Source of the DNA: Humidesulfovibrio sp.
Lineage (GTDB): Bacteria; Desulfobacterota; Desulfovibrionia; Desulfovibrionales; Desulfovibrionaceae
Length of the DNA: 64,000 nt
Assembly: GCA_031292175.1 (NCBI GenBank)
Contig: JARLHQ010000028.1
Location: forward strand, 162,475-226,474
Direction of reading: 5' to 3'
Part shown: piece after piece, positions 17,734-29,748 of the stretch
Position numbering within the stretch: position 1 is the first letter of the stretch
Layout: every line of letters starts with the position of its first letter
Translations under genes and position numbers: made by a program
The notes under the pieces: model-generated
Seen by the model: only the letters and a program-made list of their open reading frames with translations
What the model was told of the DNA's origin: nothing
Databases searched by the model: none

Positions 17734-19413
17734 ATGAACATAGGCACATACACCTTTGAAGAGTTCAAGGCCAAGGCTGCCGCCTTCCACGGCTATCCCG
17801 CTCCGGGACTGTTGATCGGCGGCTACATGGTTGAGCTGGCGCGCCGCCAGCTCCCCGCTGGGACGCTGTTCGACGCCGTGGCCGAGACGGCCAAGTGCCT
17901 GCCCGACGCCGTGCAGCTCCTGACGCCCTGCACCTTCGGCAACGGCTGGATGCGTGTGCTGAACCTGGGCCGTTACGCCCTGAGCTTGTACGACAAGTAC
18001 ACCGGTGAGGGCGTGCGCGTGTGGATCGATCTGGAGCGCATGGCCCCTTACGAAGAGATACGCGGCTGGTTCCTCAAACTCAAGAAGAAGGCCGACCAGG
18101 ATACGGACCGGCTGTTCCGCGAGATCGAAACCGCTGGCGACACGCTCTGCTCCATGGCCCCGGTGCGGGTGGACGACCGGTACCGCAGGCATAAGAGCAT
18201 GGGCCGCGTGGGAGTGTGCCCCATTTGCTGCGAGGCCTATCCGGCCAGCGACGGCGCCATCTGCCGGGGTTGCCAGGGCGAGGCCCCGTACGGATCATCC
18301 GGCAAGGAGGGCTGCCAGCCCCATGGGCATTCGCATGCTCCGGCCCACGAGCAGCCCCTGGCCAACACCGGCCCGCAGCTCGTGGCGGTGCCCGTCACCG
18401 AGGCCGTGGGCCAAAAAACCCTGCACGACATGACGCGCATCGTCCCCGGCGAAAGCAAGGGCGTGGAGTTCGCCAAGGGCCATGCCATCAGCGGCGGCGA
18501 TGTCTGCCGCCTGCAGGCCATGGGCCGCGCCCACGTGTACCTGGAGCAGGACACGCCCGACGGCTTCATCCACGAGGACAAGGCCGCGCTGGCGTTTGCG
18601 AAACTCATGGCGGGCGCAAACGTCGTCTTTGATGAAAGTCCCCACGAAGGCAAGGTGAACTTCCGCAGCACGTTGACCGGCGTGCTGGTGCTGGACCGCG
18701 AGCGCCTGGAGGCCTTCAATCTCGTGCCCGACGTCATGGCCGCAACGCGTCACAACGGCGTGCTGGTCGAAGCGGGCAAGGCCATAGGCGGGGCGCGGGC
18801 CATCCCGCTCTACCTCTCCGCTGAAAACTTCCGCAAAGCCCAGGCCGTGCTGGCCGCAGGGCCGCTGTTCTCCATCGCGCCCATCAAGCCCGCGCGCGTC
18901 GGCATCCTGGTCACGGGCTCGGAGGTCTTCCAAGGTCTCATTGAGGACAAGTTCGCACCGGTAATCCGTGAGAAGGTGGAGCGCCTGGGCTCCACGGTCG
19001 TGGCCGTGGACATCGTGCCGGACGACGCGGAACGCATCGCCCAGAGCGTGGGCAAGATGCTCACCGCCGGGGCGGAGCTCATCGTCACCACCGCCGGACT
19101 TTCCGTGGACCCGGACGACGTGACGCGCAAGGGCCTGCTCGCAGCTGGCCTCACGGACATGCTCTACGGCGCGCCGCTGTTGCCCGGGGCCATGACGCTG
19201 CTCGGCAGGCTGGCCTGCCCGGCTGGCAGCGCGCGGGTCATGGGCGTGCCCGCCTGCGCGCTGTTCCACAAGGCCACCAGCTTCGACATCCTGCTGCCGC
19301 GCGTGTTGGCCGGAGTGGAATTGAAGCGCGCCGATCTCGCGCAAATGGCCGAGGGCGGCTTCTGCCTGGACTGCAAGACCTGCGTCTATCCCAAGTGCCC
19401 TTTCGGCAAGTAG
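17734..19413 (+). CDS. FmdE domain fused to a MoeA-like molybdopterin-binding protein
   Basis: This 559-residue protein starts with an FmdE domain (about residues 5-150; FHGYPAPGLLIGGYM and LLTPCTFGNGWMRV are typical). A zinc-ribbon follows (CPICC...CRGCQG, about 165-185), then a His-rich stretch (GHSHAPAHE, about 196-204). Next is a MoeA-type region (about 235-385; TRIVPGESKGVEFAKGHAIS) and a MoCF/MogA domain (about 389-520; VGILVTGSEVFQG, VTTAGLSVDPDD). The tail has four cysteines (CLDCKTCVYPKC). FmdE was named from tungsten/molybdenum formylmethanofuran dehydrogenase operons. The combination suggests molybdopterin handling or metal insertion for Mo/W enzymes such as the Fdh proteins encoded further on (inference). 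The ATG at 17734 has CCAGGAACG before it. Confidence 0.8.
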   Translation: MNIGTYTFEEFKAKAAAFHGYPAPGLLIGGYMVELARRQLPAGTLFDAVAETAKCLPDAVQLLTPCTFGNGWMRVLNLGRYALSLYDKYTGEGVRVWIDLERMAPYEEIRGWFLKLKKKADQDTDRLFREIETAGDTLCSMAPVRVDDRYRRHKSMGRVGVCPICCEAYPASDGAICRGCQGEAPYGSSGKEGCQPHGHSHAPAHEQPLANTGPQLVAVPVTEAVGQKTLHDMTRIVPGESKGVEFAKGHAISGGDVCRLQAMGRAHVYLEQDTPDGFIHEDKAALAFAKLMAGANVVFDESPHEGKVNFRSTLTGVLVLDRERLEAFNLVPDVMAATRHNGVLVEAGKAIGGARAIPLYLSAENFRKAQAVLAAGPLFSIAPIKPARVGILVTGSEVFQGLIEDKFAPVIREKVERLGSTVVAVDIVPDDAERIAQSVGKMLTAGAELIVTTAGLSVDPDDVTRKGLLAAGLTDMLYGAPLLPGAMTLLGRLACPAGSARVMGVPACALFHKATSFDILLPRVLAGVELKRADLAQMAEGGFCLDCKTCVYPKCPFGK

Positions 19414-19428
19414 CAAGAGTCGACCAAC

Positions 19429-19458
19429 CGGGCCGCCATGCCACGGCGTGGCGGCCCG
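19429..19458. repeat. GC hairpin between FmdE-fusion and kinase-like genes
   Basis: CGGGCCGCCATGCC pairs with GGCGTGGCGGCCCG (14 bp, one G-T pair) around a very small loop, 15 bases after the stop codon. There is no T-tract. It may be an inefficient terminator or protect the mRNA 3' end. Confidence 0.6.
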
Positions 19459-19528
19459 ACCTTCCAACACCTTGACCACGCGTGAAAAAATGCGTATTTT
19501 TTTTGCAGGCTGAACCAGGAGGCGCACC

Positions 19529-20509
19529 ATGCCCGAGCAAGTCCCCCTGCCGCCAAACATGTCCGTGCGCGCGCTCGTCGAGCACTTCAAGCCCCCGGTG
19601 AGCGTGGGCTCTTACGGCACGGTCCACACCGACACCACGGAGTTCATGAGCATCAGCTACGGCGACGTCATCGCCGTGGGCGGGCGGCATTTCCTTGTGC
19701 TGGGCGACGAGCGTGAGCGGCGCTTCGGCATGGAGGATCCCAAGTTCTGGGTCAAGCGCTGCACGGAACTCGAAACCGGACAGTACCGCATCCTGAAGCT
19801 GGAATTCAAAGAGACCTTTGACCAGCACATCGGCCCGCTGACAATCACCTGCCACCGCAGCGCCGCCAAGGAGGCGCGCATCCTCCGTCTCGTGACGGGT
19901 GATCCCCGCTTCATGCAGGGCGTCACCCACAAGGACACGCGCGGCAACCTGGTGCGCGTTCTGGAGCGCGTGCAGGGCCGCAGACTGGACCTGAACGTGG
20001 AGGACCTCCACGCCGACCACCGCACGTATTTCTTTGAGCTCTTCCCGGACATCCTGGAACAGTATATCAAGGCCTGCCGGGCCATCCTGTTCCTGCACCA
20101 GCACGGCGAAAGCCATGGCGACATCCGCCGCGACCACCTCTATGTAAACCACGAGTCCGGCGAGTACTGCTGGATCGACTTCGACTACGGTTACGACGCC
20201 ACGGAAAACCCGTTCGGCCTGGACCTCTTCGGCCTGGGCAACATTCTCTCCTTCATCACCGGCAAGGGCGTGCACACCATCCAGGACCGAACCCAGGCGG
20301 ACATGGCCGGGCCGCTCATCACGGAGTTCGACTGCTCACTCTTCTTCCGCCATCGCATCGTGAACCTGCGGAAGCTCTTCCCCTATGTGCCGGAGGAGCT
20401 GAACCGCGTGCTCATGCACTATTCCGCCAATTCCGACGTGTACTATGAGACCGTGCCGGAGCTGCTGGCTGAGCTGGAACCCTGTCTGGACATCCTGCGC
20501 CGGGCCTGA
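19529..20509 (+). CDS. Atypical protein-kinase-like protein
   Basis: This 326-residue soluble protein has kinase-fold marks. YRILKLEFKE (about residues 87-96) could supply the ATP-binding Lys. HGESHGDIRRDHLYV (about 191-205) resembles the catalytic loop, with Asp but without the usual Asn. WIDFDYGYD (about 215-223) is at the DFG position, as DFD. A first ~85 residues have no clear match. RBS GGAGGCGCACC precedes the ATG at 19529. It is followed after 25 bases by a universal stress protein gene, and they are likely co-transcribed. Whether it is active on proteins or small molecules cannot be told. Confidence 0.7.
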   Translation: MPEQVPLPPNMSVRALVEHFKPPVSVGSYGTVHTDTTEFMSISYGDVIAVGGRHFLVLGDERERRFGMEDPKFWVKRCTELETGQYRILKLEFKETFDQHIGPLTITCHRSAAKEARILRLVTGDPRFMQGVTHKDTRGNLVRVLERVQGRRLDLNVEDLHADHRTYFFELFPDILEQYIKACRAILFLHQHGESHGDIRRDHLYVNHESGEYCWIDFDYGYDATENPFGLDLFGLGNILSFITGKGVHTIQDRTQADMAGPLITEFDCSLFFRHRIVNLRKLFPYVPEELNRVLMHYSANSDVYYETVPELLAELEPCLDILRRA

Positions 20510-20534
20510 GCCGCCCACTGCCGAAGGAGGCAAC

Positions 20535-20990
20535 ATGGATTTCAAGAACATCCTCATCGCCGTGGACGCCTCGGACAACGCCCGGCGCGCCGTGGAATAC
20601 GCCGCCACCATGCTGGAAGGCGCGAAAAACATGCGCGTGACCCTGCTCTACATTGAGCGCGCGCCCGGACGCGACCTTTTCGATACCGAGGAGGCCTGGC
20701 TCGGGCAATGCAAGCTGGAGCACGAGCGCGTCTTCGGCTTCCTCAAGGACGCCCGCGCCCGGCTCCTGGCGGCGGGCCTGCCCGACGCCGCAATCGCAGA
20801 ACGCACCCTGCTGTGCAGCGCGGAGCCCAGCATCGCCCAGACCATTCTCGACATGCAGCAGGAAGGTGGCTACGGCACCCTCGTGGTGGGCCGCCGGGGA
20901 CTCACCAAGGGCGAGGAGTTCCTCTTCGGCAGCGTGTCCACCAAGCTGGTGCACAACGCGCGCAACTGCGCGGTGTGGGTGGTGCAGTAG
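20535..20990 (+). CDS. Universal stress protein (UspA domain)
   Basis: This 151-residue single-domain protein starts FKNILIAVDASDNARRAVEY, the usual beta1-alpha1 of UspA. Its ATP-binding loop is near the end (GTLVVGRRGLTKGEEFLFGS, about 115-134; the G-x2-G-x9-G-S/T pattern), so it is probably the nucleotide-binding type. The ATG at 20535 has AAGGAGG seven bases upstream. It is downstream of the kinase-like gene and ends before a 25-bp perfect hairpin. Confidence 0.93.
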   Translation: MDFKNILIAVDASDNARRAVEYAATMLEGAKNMRVTLLYIERAPGRDLFDTEEAWLGQCKLEHERVFGFLKDARARLLAAGLPDAAIAERTLLCSAEPSIAQTILDMQQEGGYGTLVVGRRGLTKGEEFLFGSVSTKLVHNARNCAVWVVQ

Positions 20991-21277
20991 AGAGAACATG
21001 TTCCGGACGGCCGGGGGGATGATTCCCGTCAGCCCACCTCATATCAAGCGGCAGGGCCAGGGGCGCGTATGCGCGCCCCTGGCCCTGCCGCTTGATCATA
21101 TTCTGACAACCGGCCTTGGTGTCTCGTCTTCCCCAACGGCCAACGCGCGCATTGCCAAACCAAACCCCAAAATCACTTCCAGCCCCTTTGAGAGGTTCTG
21201 GGGGGCGTGATGCCCCCCAGCGCTTGCCAGCCCGCGGGGAGGGTGCGGGAGGGTGAACGCCCCCCGCACGTGCCCCA
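20991..21277. other. Convergent spacer with two long hairpins
   Basis: This 287-base gap between convergent genes has no gene. It holds the 25-bp hairpin at 21043-21096, described separately. A second hairpin, CTGGGGGGC-GTGAT-GCCCCCCAG at 21198-21220, is nearer the end of the phosphatase gene. Confidence 0.6.
21043..21096. terminator. 25-bp perfect hairpin after the universal stress gene
   Basis: The arms 21043-21067 and 21072-21096 are perfectly complementary (25 bp), with loop TATG. It starts 53 bases after the stop of the stress gene. It probably ends transcription from that side, although no T-tract follows (the plus strand continues CATATTCTGAC). Confidence 0.65.
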
Positions 21278-22858
21278 CTAGGTGATGTGCCTGCGGAGGC
21301 TCTCCGTGTCCGTGGCCTTGGCTAGGAGGAAGGGCCTCGCCTCGGCCAGGGTCATGGTGGGGTTGGTATGATGCACGTCGAAAGCACGGCACATGACCGC
21401 GTAGAGATCGGTGTTCGCCACCAGCCGGTCCAGCCCCTGCGCCTTGGCCTTGTGGCCGTATGCCAGCAGGATCTGATCCTCGGCGGTGTGGTTGCAGGAG
21501 GTGAAGCCCACGTTGCCGCGCCGCACAGTGGGCGCGCCGTGCTTGGGGTACACGCTGTTGGCGAGGATGCGGCCCATGGTGGCGTCGGGCTGGTAGATGA
21601 AGTCGCCGGGGAAGGGCTGGTAGCCCGGCTGCATGGACTGCACAATGAGTTCGGCGTCTTCCGGGCTGATGGGATAGCCGGACATCTCAGCCATGAGGTT
21701 CTGGATCTCGCCCACGCTTTTGCCCTTCATGCGCTTGATGGTGGTTTCGAAGGAGGCCTTGCCCGCGTGGTAGGAGCGCAGAGCCATGGTGGCGTCGTTG
21801 TACCCCGGACCGGTGCCATTGACACCCCAGCCGGAATTGCCGTGGTCCGAGGTGAAGATGACGAGGGTGTGCGGGTTGACCTTCAGGTAGGCGTCAATGA
21901 CGCCCAGTGTGTCATCCAGCTCGATGGTGTCCATGATGGCGGCCCAGGCGTCGTTGGAATGGCTGGCGTGATCGATGCGCCCAGCCTCTACCTGGAGCAG
22001 GAAGCCGCCCGGATTTTTGGACAGGCGGCGCAGAGCGGCAGTAGTCATCTCCGGCAGGGAGGGCTGGTTGGAAAGGTTCGAGTCGTTCAGGCGGTCCACG
22101 TTGTAGGCGATGTGCGAGCCGGAGAAAAGCCCAACCAGGGGCTTGGCGCTGGCAGGAGCGGCCAGGAGGGCGGCGCGGTCATTCACCACGTCGTACCCGG
22201 CGCTGGCGAAGGAGGCGAGCAGATCCTTACCGTCCTTGCGCTGCGTGGCCTCGAAATGCTTGCGCCCGCCGCCAAGAAGCACGTCGGGCTTGAAGGCCAA
22301 CATATCGGAGGCGATGACATCCTCCAGGTCGCGGTCCGCCTGGTGGGAAACCCAGGCCGCCGGGGTGGCGTGGGTGACGCGGGTGGTGGTGACAAGTCCG
22401 CAGGCCACGCCACGCGGCTTCACGAGTTCGAAGATGGTCTTGAGCGGGCGGCCGTCGGGCAGCGCGGCCAAGGAGCGGTTGACGGTATGAACGCCGGTGG
22501 ACCAGGCGGCCGAGGCTGGGGCGGAATCCGTGACGATGCTCGACAGGCTGGCCGTGGCCATGTAGCCGATGCTCGACATGGGGTCGCGCAGGCGGGCGTA
22601 GAGGTTGGAGTCCTGGCGGCCGAAAACGCCGGTGCGGACCTCATGCATGGCGCGCACAACGCCTGTGGGCATGCCGTCGCCCACCACGAAGATGAGGCAG
22701 GGGCCTTTCGCCCGCTCAAACTGTCCGTCCGGGGAGTTTTCCGCCGCCCGGGCCTCGGGCAGCATGCCCGGCAGCATGGCCGCCACGGCGCCAGCACCCA
22801 GAAGCCGCAGCATCTCGCGCCGATTCAACCCGCTGGTGTTCTCGTCTTTTTCCATCAT
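21278..22858 (-). CDS. Tat-exported alkaline phosphatase (PhoA family)
   Basis: This phosphomonoesterase of about 526 residues has a twin-arginine signal at the start (LNRREMLRLLGAGAVAAMLP, ending near AEARA). The catalytic serine is in TDSAPASAAWSTG (about residues 113-125), and metal ligands lie in GDGMPTG, EAGRIDHASHSND and VIFTSDHGNSG. The start is one of two adjacent ATGs (22858 or 22855) behind GGGGAGG. The protein would be folded with metals in the cytoplasm and exported to the periplasm for phosphate scavenging. No Pho box was recognised. Confidence 0.9.
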   Translation of the reverse strand: MMEKDENTSGLNRREMLRLLGAGAVAAMLPGMLPEARAAENSPDGQFERAKGPCLIFVVGDGMPTGVVRAMHEVRTGVFGRQDSNLYARLRDPMSSIGYMATASLSSIVTDSAPASAAWSTGVHTVNRSLAALPDGRPLKTIFELVKPRGVACGLVTTTRVTHATPAAWVSHQADRDLEDVIASDMLAFKPDVLLGGGRKHFEATQRKDGKDLLASFASAGYDVVNDRAALLAAPASAKPLVGLFSGSHIAYNVDRLNDSNLSNQPSLPEMTTAALRRLSKNPGGFLLQVEAGRIDHASHSNDAWAAIMDTIELDDTLGVIDAYLKVNPHTLVIFTSDHGNSGWGVNGTGPGYNDATMALRSYHAGKASFETTIKRMKGKSVGEIQNLMAEMSGYPISPEDAELIVQSMQPGYQPFPGDFIYQPDATMGRILANSVYPKHGAPTVRRGNVGFTSCNHTAEDQILLAYGHKAKAQGLDRLVANTDLYAVMCRAFDVHHTNPTMTLAEARPFLLAKATDTESLRRHIT

Positions 22859-23373
22859 CCCTCCCCGGTTATGTGCGGTTTTGAGAATGCTAGCAGCGAA
22901 ATCGGTCAGCATTGTGGCGGGAGTGTGAAATAATCGTGGCGGATACGGAAAGGCTGACGCGGCAGCAGCCCAAAAAGAAATCGTAGGGGATGACGGATTG
23001 CACAACAGTCAAGCGTGGCGGCAATAAAGCACAAGGCCGCCAGCGGAGCCTATCTCCGGCGGCGGCCTTGTGCCAAAGGGTATGTTTCGCGAGGAGCATT
23101 TCTGTCCGTCACCAGTCTCTTCGGCGCGCGCCTGGGCGGGCTTTAGGGGACGTGCCCAGCGGCGTATTGAAAAGGCGCTGGCAAGACGCGGCTGGCGCGT
23201 TTTGAAGACCAAAGCACGACCGAGATGGCCCCGTGCCGCAGCCCCCGCACGCCCTCCGGCCAACCCGGCCGCTGGGAGCCTGCGGGCCTTGCCACTTGCC
23301 TGTGGGATGCTTATCGCGTACATCTCTCCCGTTTCAAGGCACGGCGGAAACCTCTCACCCAAGCGGCGGAAAA
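22859..23373. other. 515-base divergent region between phosphatase gene and carB
   Basis: No gene is recognised. A strong hairpin lies at 23029-23073: arms GCACAAGGCCGCC and GGCGGCCTTGTGC, with an inner CGGAG/CTCCG stem. It follows no known gene end. The part 23100-23373 is GC-rich with coding-like composition but no ORF that resembles a protein. A carA gene, the usual partner of carB, is not here. Confidence 0.45.
23029..23073. repeat. 13-bp perfect hairpin in the phosphatase/carB divergent region
   Basis: The stem 23029-23041 pairs with 23061-23073 and encloses a second 5-bp stem. It is in a divergent promoter region, where a terminator for a flanking gene makes no sense, so it may end an unseen small transcript or be a repeat element. 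Confidence 0.55.
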
Positions 23374-26607
<3,234 letters not shown>

Positions 26608-26711
26608 TTTCCGGCGCTGCTGCGCCAGGGCCGGGCGGCCGGGGGCGGATTGACCGCTCCCGGTGCGCGAGGCGTTTTTCCCCGGCCTGGACCAAAACGC
26701 AAGGACACCCA

Positions 26712-28115
26712 ATGAAACGCGAGTATTGCGGCCTCTTCGGCATCTACGGACACCAGGAGGCCGCGCGCATGGCCTATTTCGGACTCTATGCCCTGCAGCA
26801 CCGCGGGCAGGAGTCGGCCGGCATCGTCACCTGGGACGGCGCGGCCATCCGCGAGCACCGGGGCATGGGCCTGGTGCACGACGTGTTCAACGAACGCCAC
26901 CTGGGCAAAGAGCTCAAGGGCCAGATCGCCCTGGGCCACATCCGCTACTCCACCACCGGCGTCTCGCTCATAAGAAACGCGCAGCCCTTCCTCGTGCGCT
27001 TCAAGGACTGGCACATCGCGGTCGGCCACAACGGCAACTTGGTGAACACCCTTGACCTGCGGCGCGAGCTGGAGAACGAGGGCTCCATCTTCCAGACCAC
27101 CATGGACACGGAAGTGTTCGTGCACCTCATCGCCAAATATCTGAACGGCGGCACCATCGAAGAGGCCATCCTCAAGACCTGCGCGCGGGTCAAGGGCGCG
27201 TATTCGCTCCTCATCATGGCCAACAACAAGCTCATCGCCGTGCGCGACCCGCATGGCGTGCGGCCGTTGGTTCTCGGCCGCCTGAACGACAACTACGTGT
27301 TCGCCTCCGAGACCTGCGCGTTTGACCTCATCGAGGCTGAGTACATCCGCCAGGTGGAGCCAGGTGAGATGATCGTGATCGAGGCCGGACGGCTCACCAG
27401 CCACCGCCTGCTCGAAACCGCGCCCAAGCGCCAGTGCATCTTCGAGCTCATCTACTTCGCCCGGCCCGACTCCATGGTCTTTGACGAGGGCGTGTACGAG
27501 CGCCGCAAGACCATGGGCGCGGCGCTGGCCAAGGAAGCCCCGGTGGACGCGGATTTCGTCATGCCCTTCCCGGACTCCGGCAACTACGCGGCCGTGGGCT
27601 ATTCCCAGGCTTCCGGCCTGCCGCTGGAGCTGGCCATGATCCGCAACCACTACGTCGGCCGCACCTTCATCCAGCCCAGCCAGGATATGCGCAATTTCAG
27701 CGTGCGTGTGAAGCTGAACCCCGTGCGCAGCATGATCGCGGGCAAGCGCATCCTCATCGTCGAGGACTCCATTGTGCGCGGCACCACCATCCGCACCCGC
27801 GTGAAGAAGCTGCGCGAACTGGGCGCGCGGGAGATCCACATGCGCGTGTCCTGCCCGGCCATCCGCTTCCCCTGCTTCTACGGCATCGACTTCTCCAGCA
27901 AGGGCGAACTCATCGCCGCCACCACCCCGGTGCCCGACATCGCCCGGTTCATCGGCCTGGACAGCCTGCACTATCTGTCCATTCCAGGCCTGCTGGACTC
28001 GGTCACTGAGAAGAATGCCCACTGCCTGGCCTGCTTCAACGGTGAATATCCCATCGAACCCTGCAATCACCAGGGCAAGATGTGCCTGGAAAACGAAAGC
28101 AAGGTCACGGGCTAG
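26712..28115 (+). CDS. purF: Amidophosphoribosyltransferase
   Basis: PurF makes phosphoribosylamine from PRPP and glutamine, the first step of purine synthesis. The 467-residue protein has a five-residue propeptide before the catalytic Cys6 (MKREY/CGLFGIYGH), then GHIRYSTTG and HNGNLVN. The phosphoribosyltransferase loop is ILIVEDSIVRGTT (about residues 351-363). Cysteines in CPAIRFPCF and HCLACFNG fit the [4Fe-4S]-containing Bacillus-type enzyme, whose cluster makes it oxygen sensitive (known for the family). Confidence 0.96.
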   Translation: MKREYCGLFGIYGHQEAARMAYFGLYALQHRGQESAGIVTWDGAAIREHRGMGLVHDVFNERHLGKELKGQIALGHIRYSTTGVSLIRNAQPFLVRFKDWHIAVGHNGNLVNTLDLRRELENEGSIFQTTMDTEVFVHLIAKYLNGGTIEEAILKTCARVKGAYSLLIMANNKLIAVRDPHGVRPLVLGRLNDNYVFASETCAFDLIEAEYIRQVEPGEMIVIEAGRLTSHRLLETAPKRQCIFELIYFARPDSMVFDEGVYERRKTMGAALAKEAPVDADFVMPFPDSGNYAAVGYSQASGLPLELAMIRNHYVGRTFIQPSQDMRNFSVRVKLNPVRSMIAGKRILIVEDSIVRGTTIRTRVKKLRELGAREIHMRVSCPAIRFPCFYGIDFSSKGELIAATTPVPDIARFIGLDSLHYLSIPGLLDSVTEKNAHCLACFNGEYPIEPCNHQGKMCLENESKVTG

Positions 28116-28176
28116 GCCGAGGCAAACGCTGAACGGCGCTTGCGCCCCTGGCGCAAAATCCCGGGAGGGTTGCGTT

Positions 28177-29208
28177 GTGACAAGACTTGATAGGCCCGCT
28201 ACGAGTGCTGGCGAAAGCGCCGGAACCACGCCAGAAGGCTATCTCGAACTGGGCCGCGAGGTGCTAGACATTGAGATCGAGGGCCTGACCGCCGTGCGCG
28301 GCCAGCTTGACGGCGGCTTTCTGGAGGCCCTGGAACGTCTGGCCGCCTGCAAGGGCCGCGTGGTCGTCACCGGCATCGGCAAGTCCGGGCTCGTGGGCCG
28401 CAAAATCGCGGCCACACTTTCCAGCACAGGCACCGCGGCCTTTTTCCTGCATCCTGTGGAAGGGGCGCACGGCGACCTGGGCATGATCCGCCCGGGCGAC
28501 GTGGTCCTGGCCCTCTCCAACAGCGGCGAGACCGGCGAGCTGAACACCCTGCTGCCCGCGCTCAAAAGCCTCGGCGCGGTCATCGTGTGCATGACCTCCG
28601 GCGTGGAGTCCACCCTGGCGCGCCTGTCCGACGTGGTCATCATGGTCAACGTGCCGCGCGAGGCCTGCCCCTTGAACCTCGCTCCCACCACCAGCACCAC
28701 CGCAGCCCTGGCTGTAGGCGACGCGCTTGCCGTGTGCCTCATGCGCATCAAGGACTTCGGCACCAAGGACTTCAAGCGGGTGCACCCGGCTGGCGCTCTG
28801 GGCGCGCGGTTGTCACAGCCCATCGGTTCGCTCATGCACACGGAGAACCTGCCCGTGGCGCGCGAGGACGTCCCCTTGAATCAGGCCCTTGCCGTGCTCA
28901 ACGCAGGGGGCTTCGGCCTTGCCGCGCTCACCGATGCGTCCGGGCGGCTCACCGGGGTGCTCACCGATGGCGACGTGCGGCGCATGCTTTGCAAGGGCGG
29001 CTTCGAGCCCTCGCGTCCCGTGGCCGAGGTCATGACCAAGGCCCCGCGCAACGTCGCGGCGACGGACAGTTCGGCCCAGGTGCTCGACCTCATGGAGGCC
29101 CGGCAGATCACCGTGCTGCCGGTGCTGAACCAGGACGGCTCCCTGGCGGGTCTCGTGCATCTGCACGATCTGCTGGGCAAGGGCCGTGTGCGCTTTGCGC
29201 CGGTGTGA
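28177..29208 (+). CDS. kdsD: KpsF/GutQ-type arabinose-5-phosphate isomerase
   Basis: This 343-residue SIS-plus-two-CBS protein interconverts ribulose 5-phosphate and arabinose 5-phosphate, the first step of Kdo synthesis for lipopolysaccharide. The SIS domain begins VVTGIGKSGLVGRKIAATL (about residues 64-82) and has SNSGET (about 111) and APTTSTTAA. The two CBS domains lie at about 216-275 and 282-340. The GTG at 28177 is taken as start because GGGAGGG lies 8 bases upstream. The next gene begins 3 bases after the stop. Confidence 0.92.
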   Translation: MTRLDRPATSAGESAGTTPEGYLELGREVLDIEIEGLTAVRGQLDGGFLEALERLAACKGRVVVTGIGKSGLVGRKIAATLSSTGTAAFFLHPVEGAHGDLGMIRPGDVVLALSNSGETGELNTLLPALKSLGAVIVCMTSGVESTLARLSDVVIMVNVPREACPLNLAPTTSTTAALAVGDALAVCLMRIKDFGTKDFKRVHPAGALGARLSQPIGSLMHTENLPVAREDVPLNQALAVLNAGGFGLAALTDASGRLTGVLTDGDVRRMLCKGGFEPSRPVAEVMTKAPRNVAATDSSAQVLDLMEARQITVLPVLNQDGSLAGLVHLHDLLGKGRVRFAPV

Positions 29209-29211
29209 GCC

Positions 29212-29748
29212 ATGCCGACTGCGGAAAACGACGCCTCAAACGTATGCGCCAGATGTGCGCAGCATAGCGGCACCTGCTGCAGCCTGCAGCGCGGGCAGGA
29301 GGAGTTATGCTTCCCGCTTTCAGCTCTTGAGAGAGCGCGCATGGAGGCCGCTGGGGCAAGCGGGCTCGACTTCGCCTGCCAGGCAAACACCAACGCCTTT
29401 GTGGACAACCTGTGCCGCTTGTTTCCGGGCGAGGCCCAAGCCATCACCAGGCTGTTCCCGTCCAGCGGTTTTCACGACCGCTTGGCCATTGCGGCGGACG
29501 GGGGCTGCGCGCTCCTTGGCCCGGAGGGCTGCCGCCTGCCACGCCCGGCCAGACCGTTGTACTGCCGCCTGTTCCCCTTCTGGATCAGGGCTAGGCGGGA
29601 GCTGTATTTCGAGTTTGATAAGTGCCTGGCCCAACGTGAGGCCCGCGGCGGAGCCAGTCTGCTGATGCGGCTGGGCATGACCAGCGAGAACGTTCGACAC
29701 ACATATTCTGAACTGCGCATGGCTTGGGGCCTGCCGGAGCGAAAATAG
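29212..29748 (+). CDS. YkgJ-family cysteine-cluster protein
   Basis: This 178-residue protein has the YkgJ-type cysteine pattern: CARCAQHSGTCC near residues 12-23, then GCALLGPEGCRLP and LYCRLFPFW near 100-127. The family probably binds zinc or an iron-sulfur cluster and has no settled function. It starts 3 bases after the isomerase stop and ends directly at the ATG of the PBP1A gene, so the three are one unit. Confidence 0.85.
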   Translation: MPTAENDASNVCARCAQHSGTCCSLQRGQEELCFPLSALERARMEAAGASGLDFACQANTNAFVDNLCRLFPGEAQAITRLFPSSGFHDRLAIAADGGCALLGPEGCRLPRPARPLYCRLFPFWIRARRELYFEFDKCLAQREARGGASLLMRLGMTSENVRHTYSELRMAWGLPERK

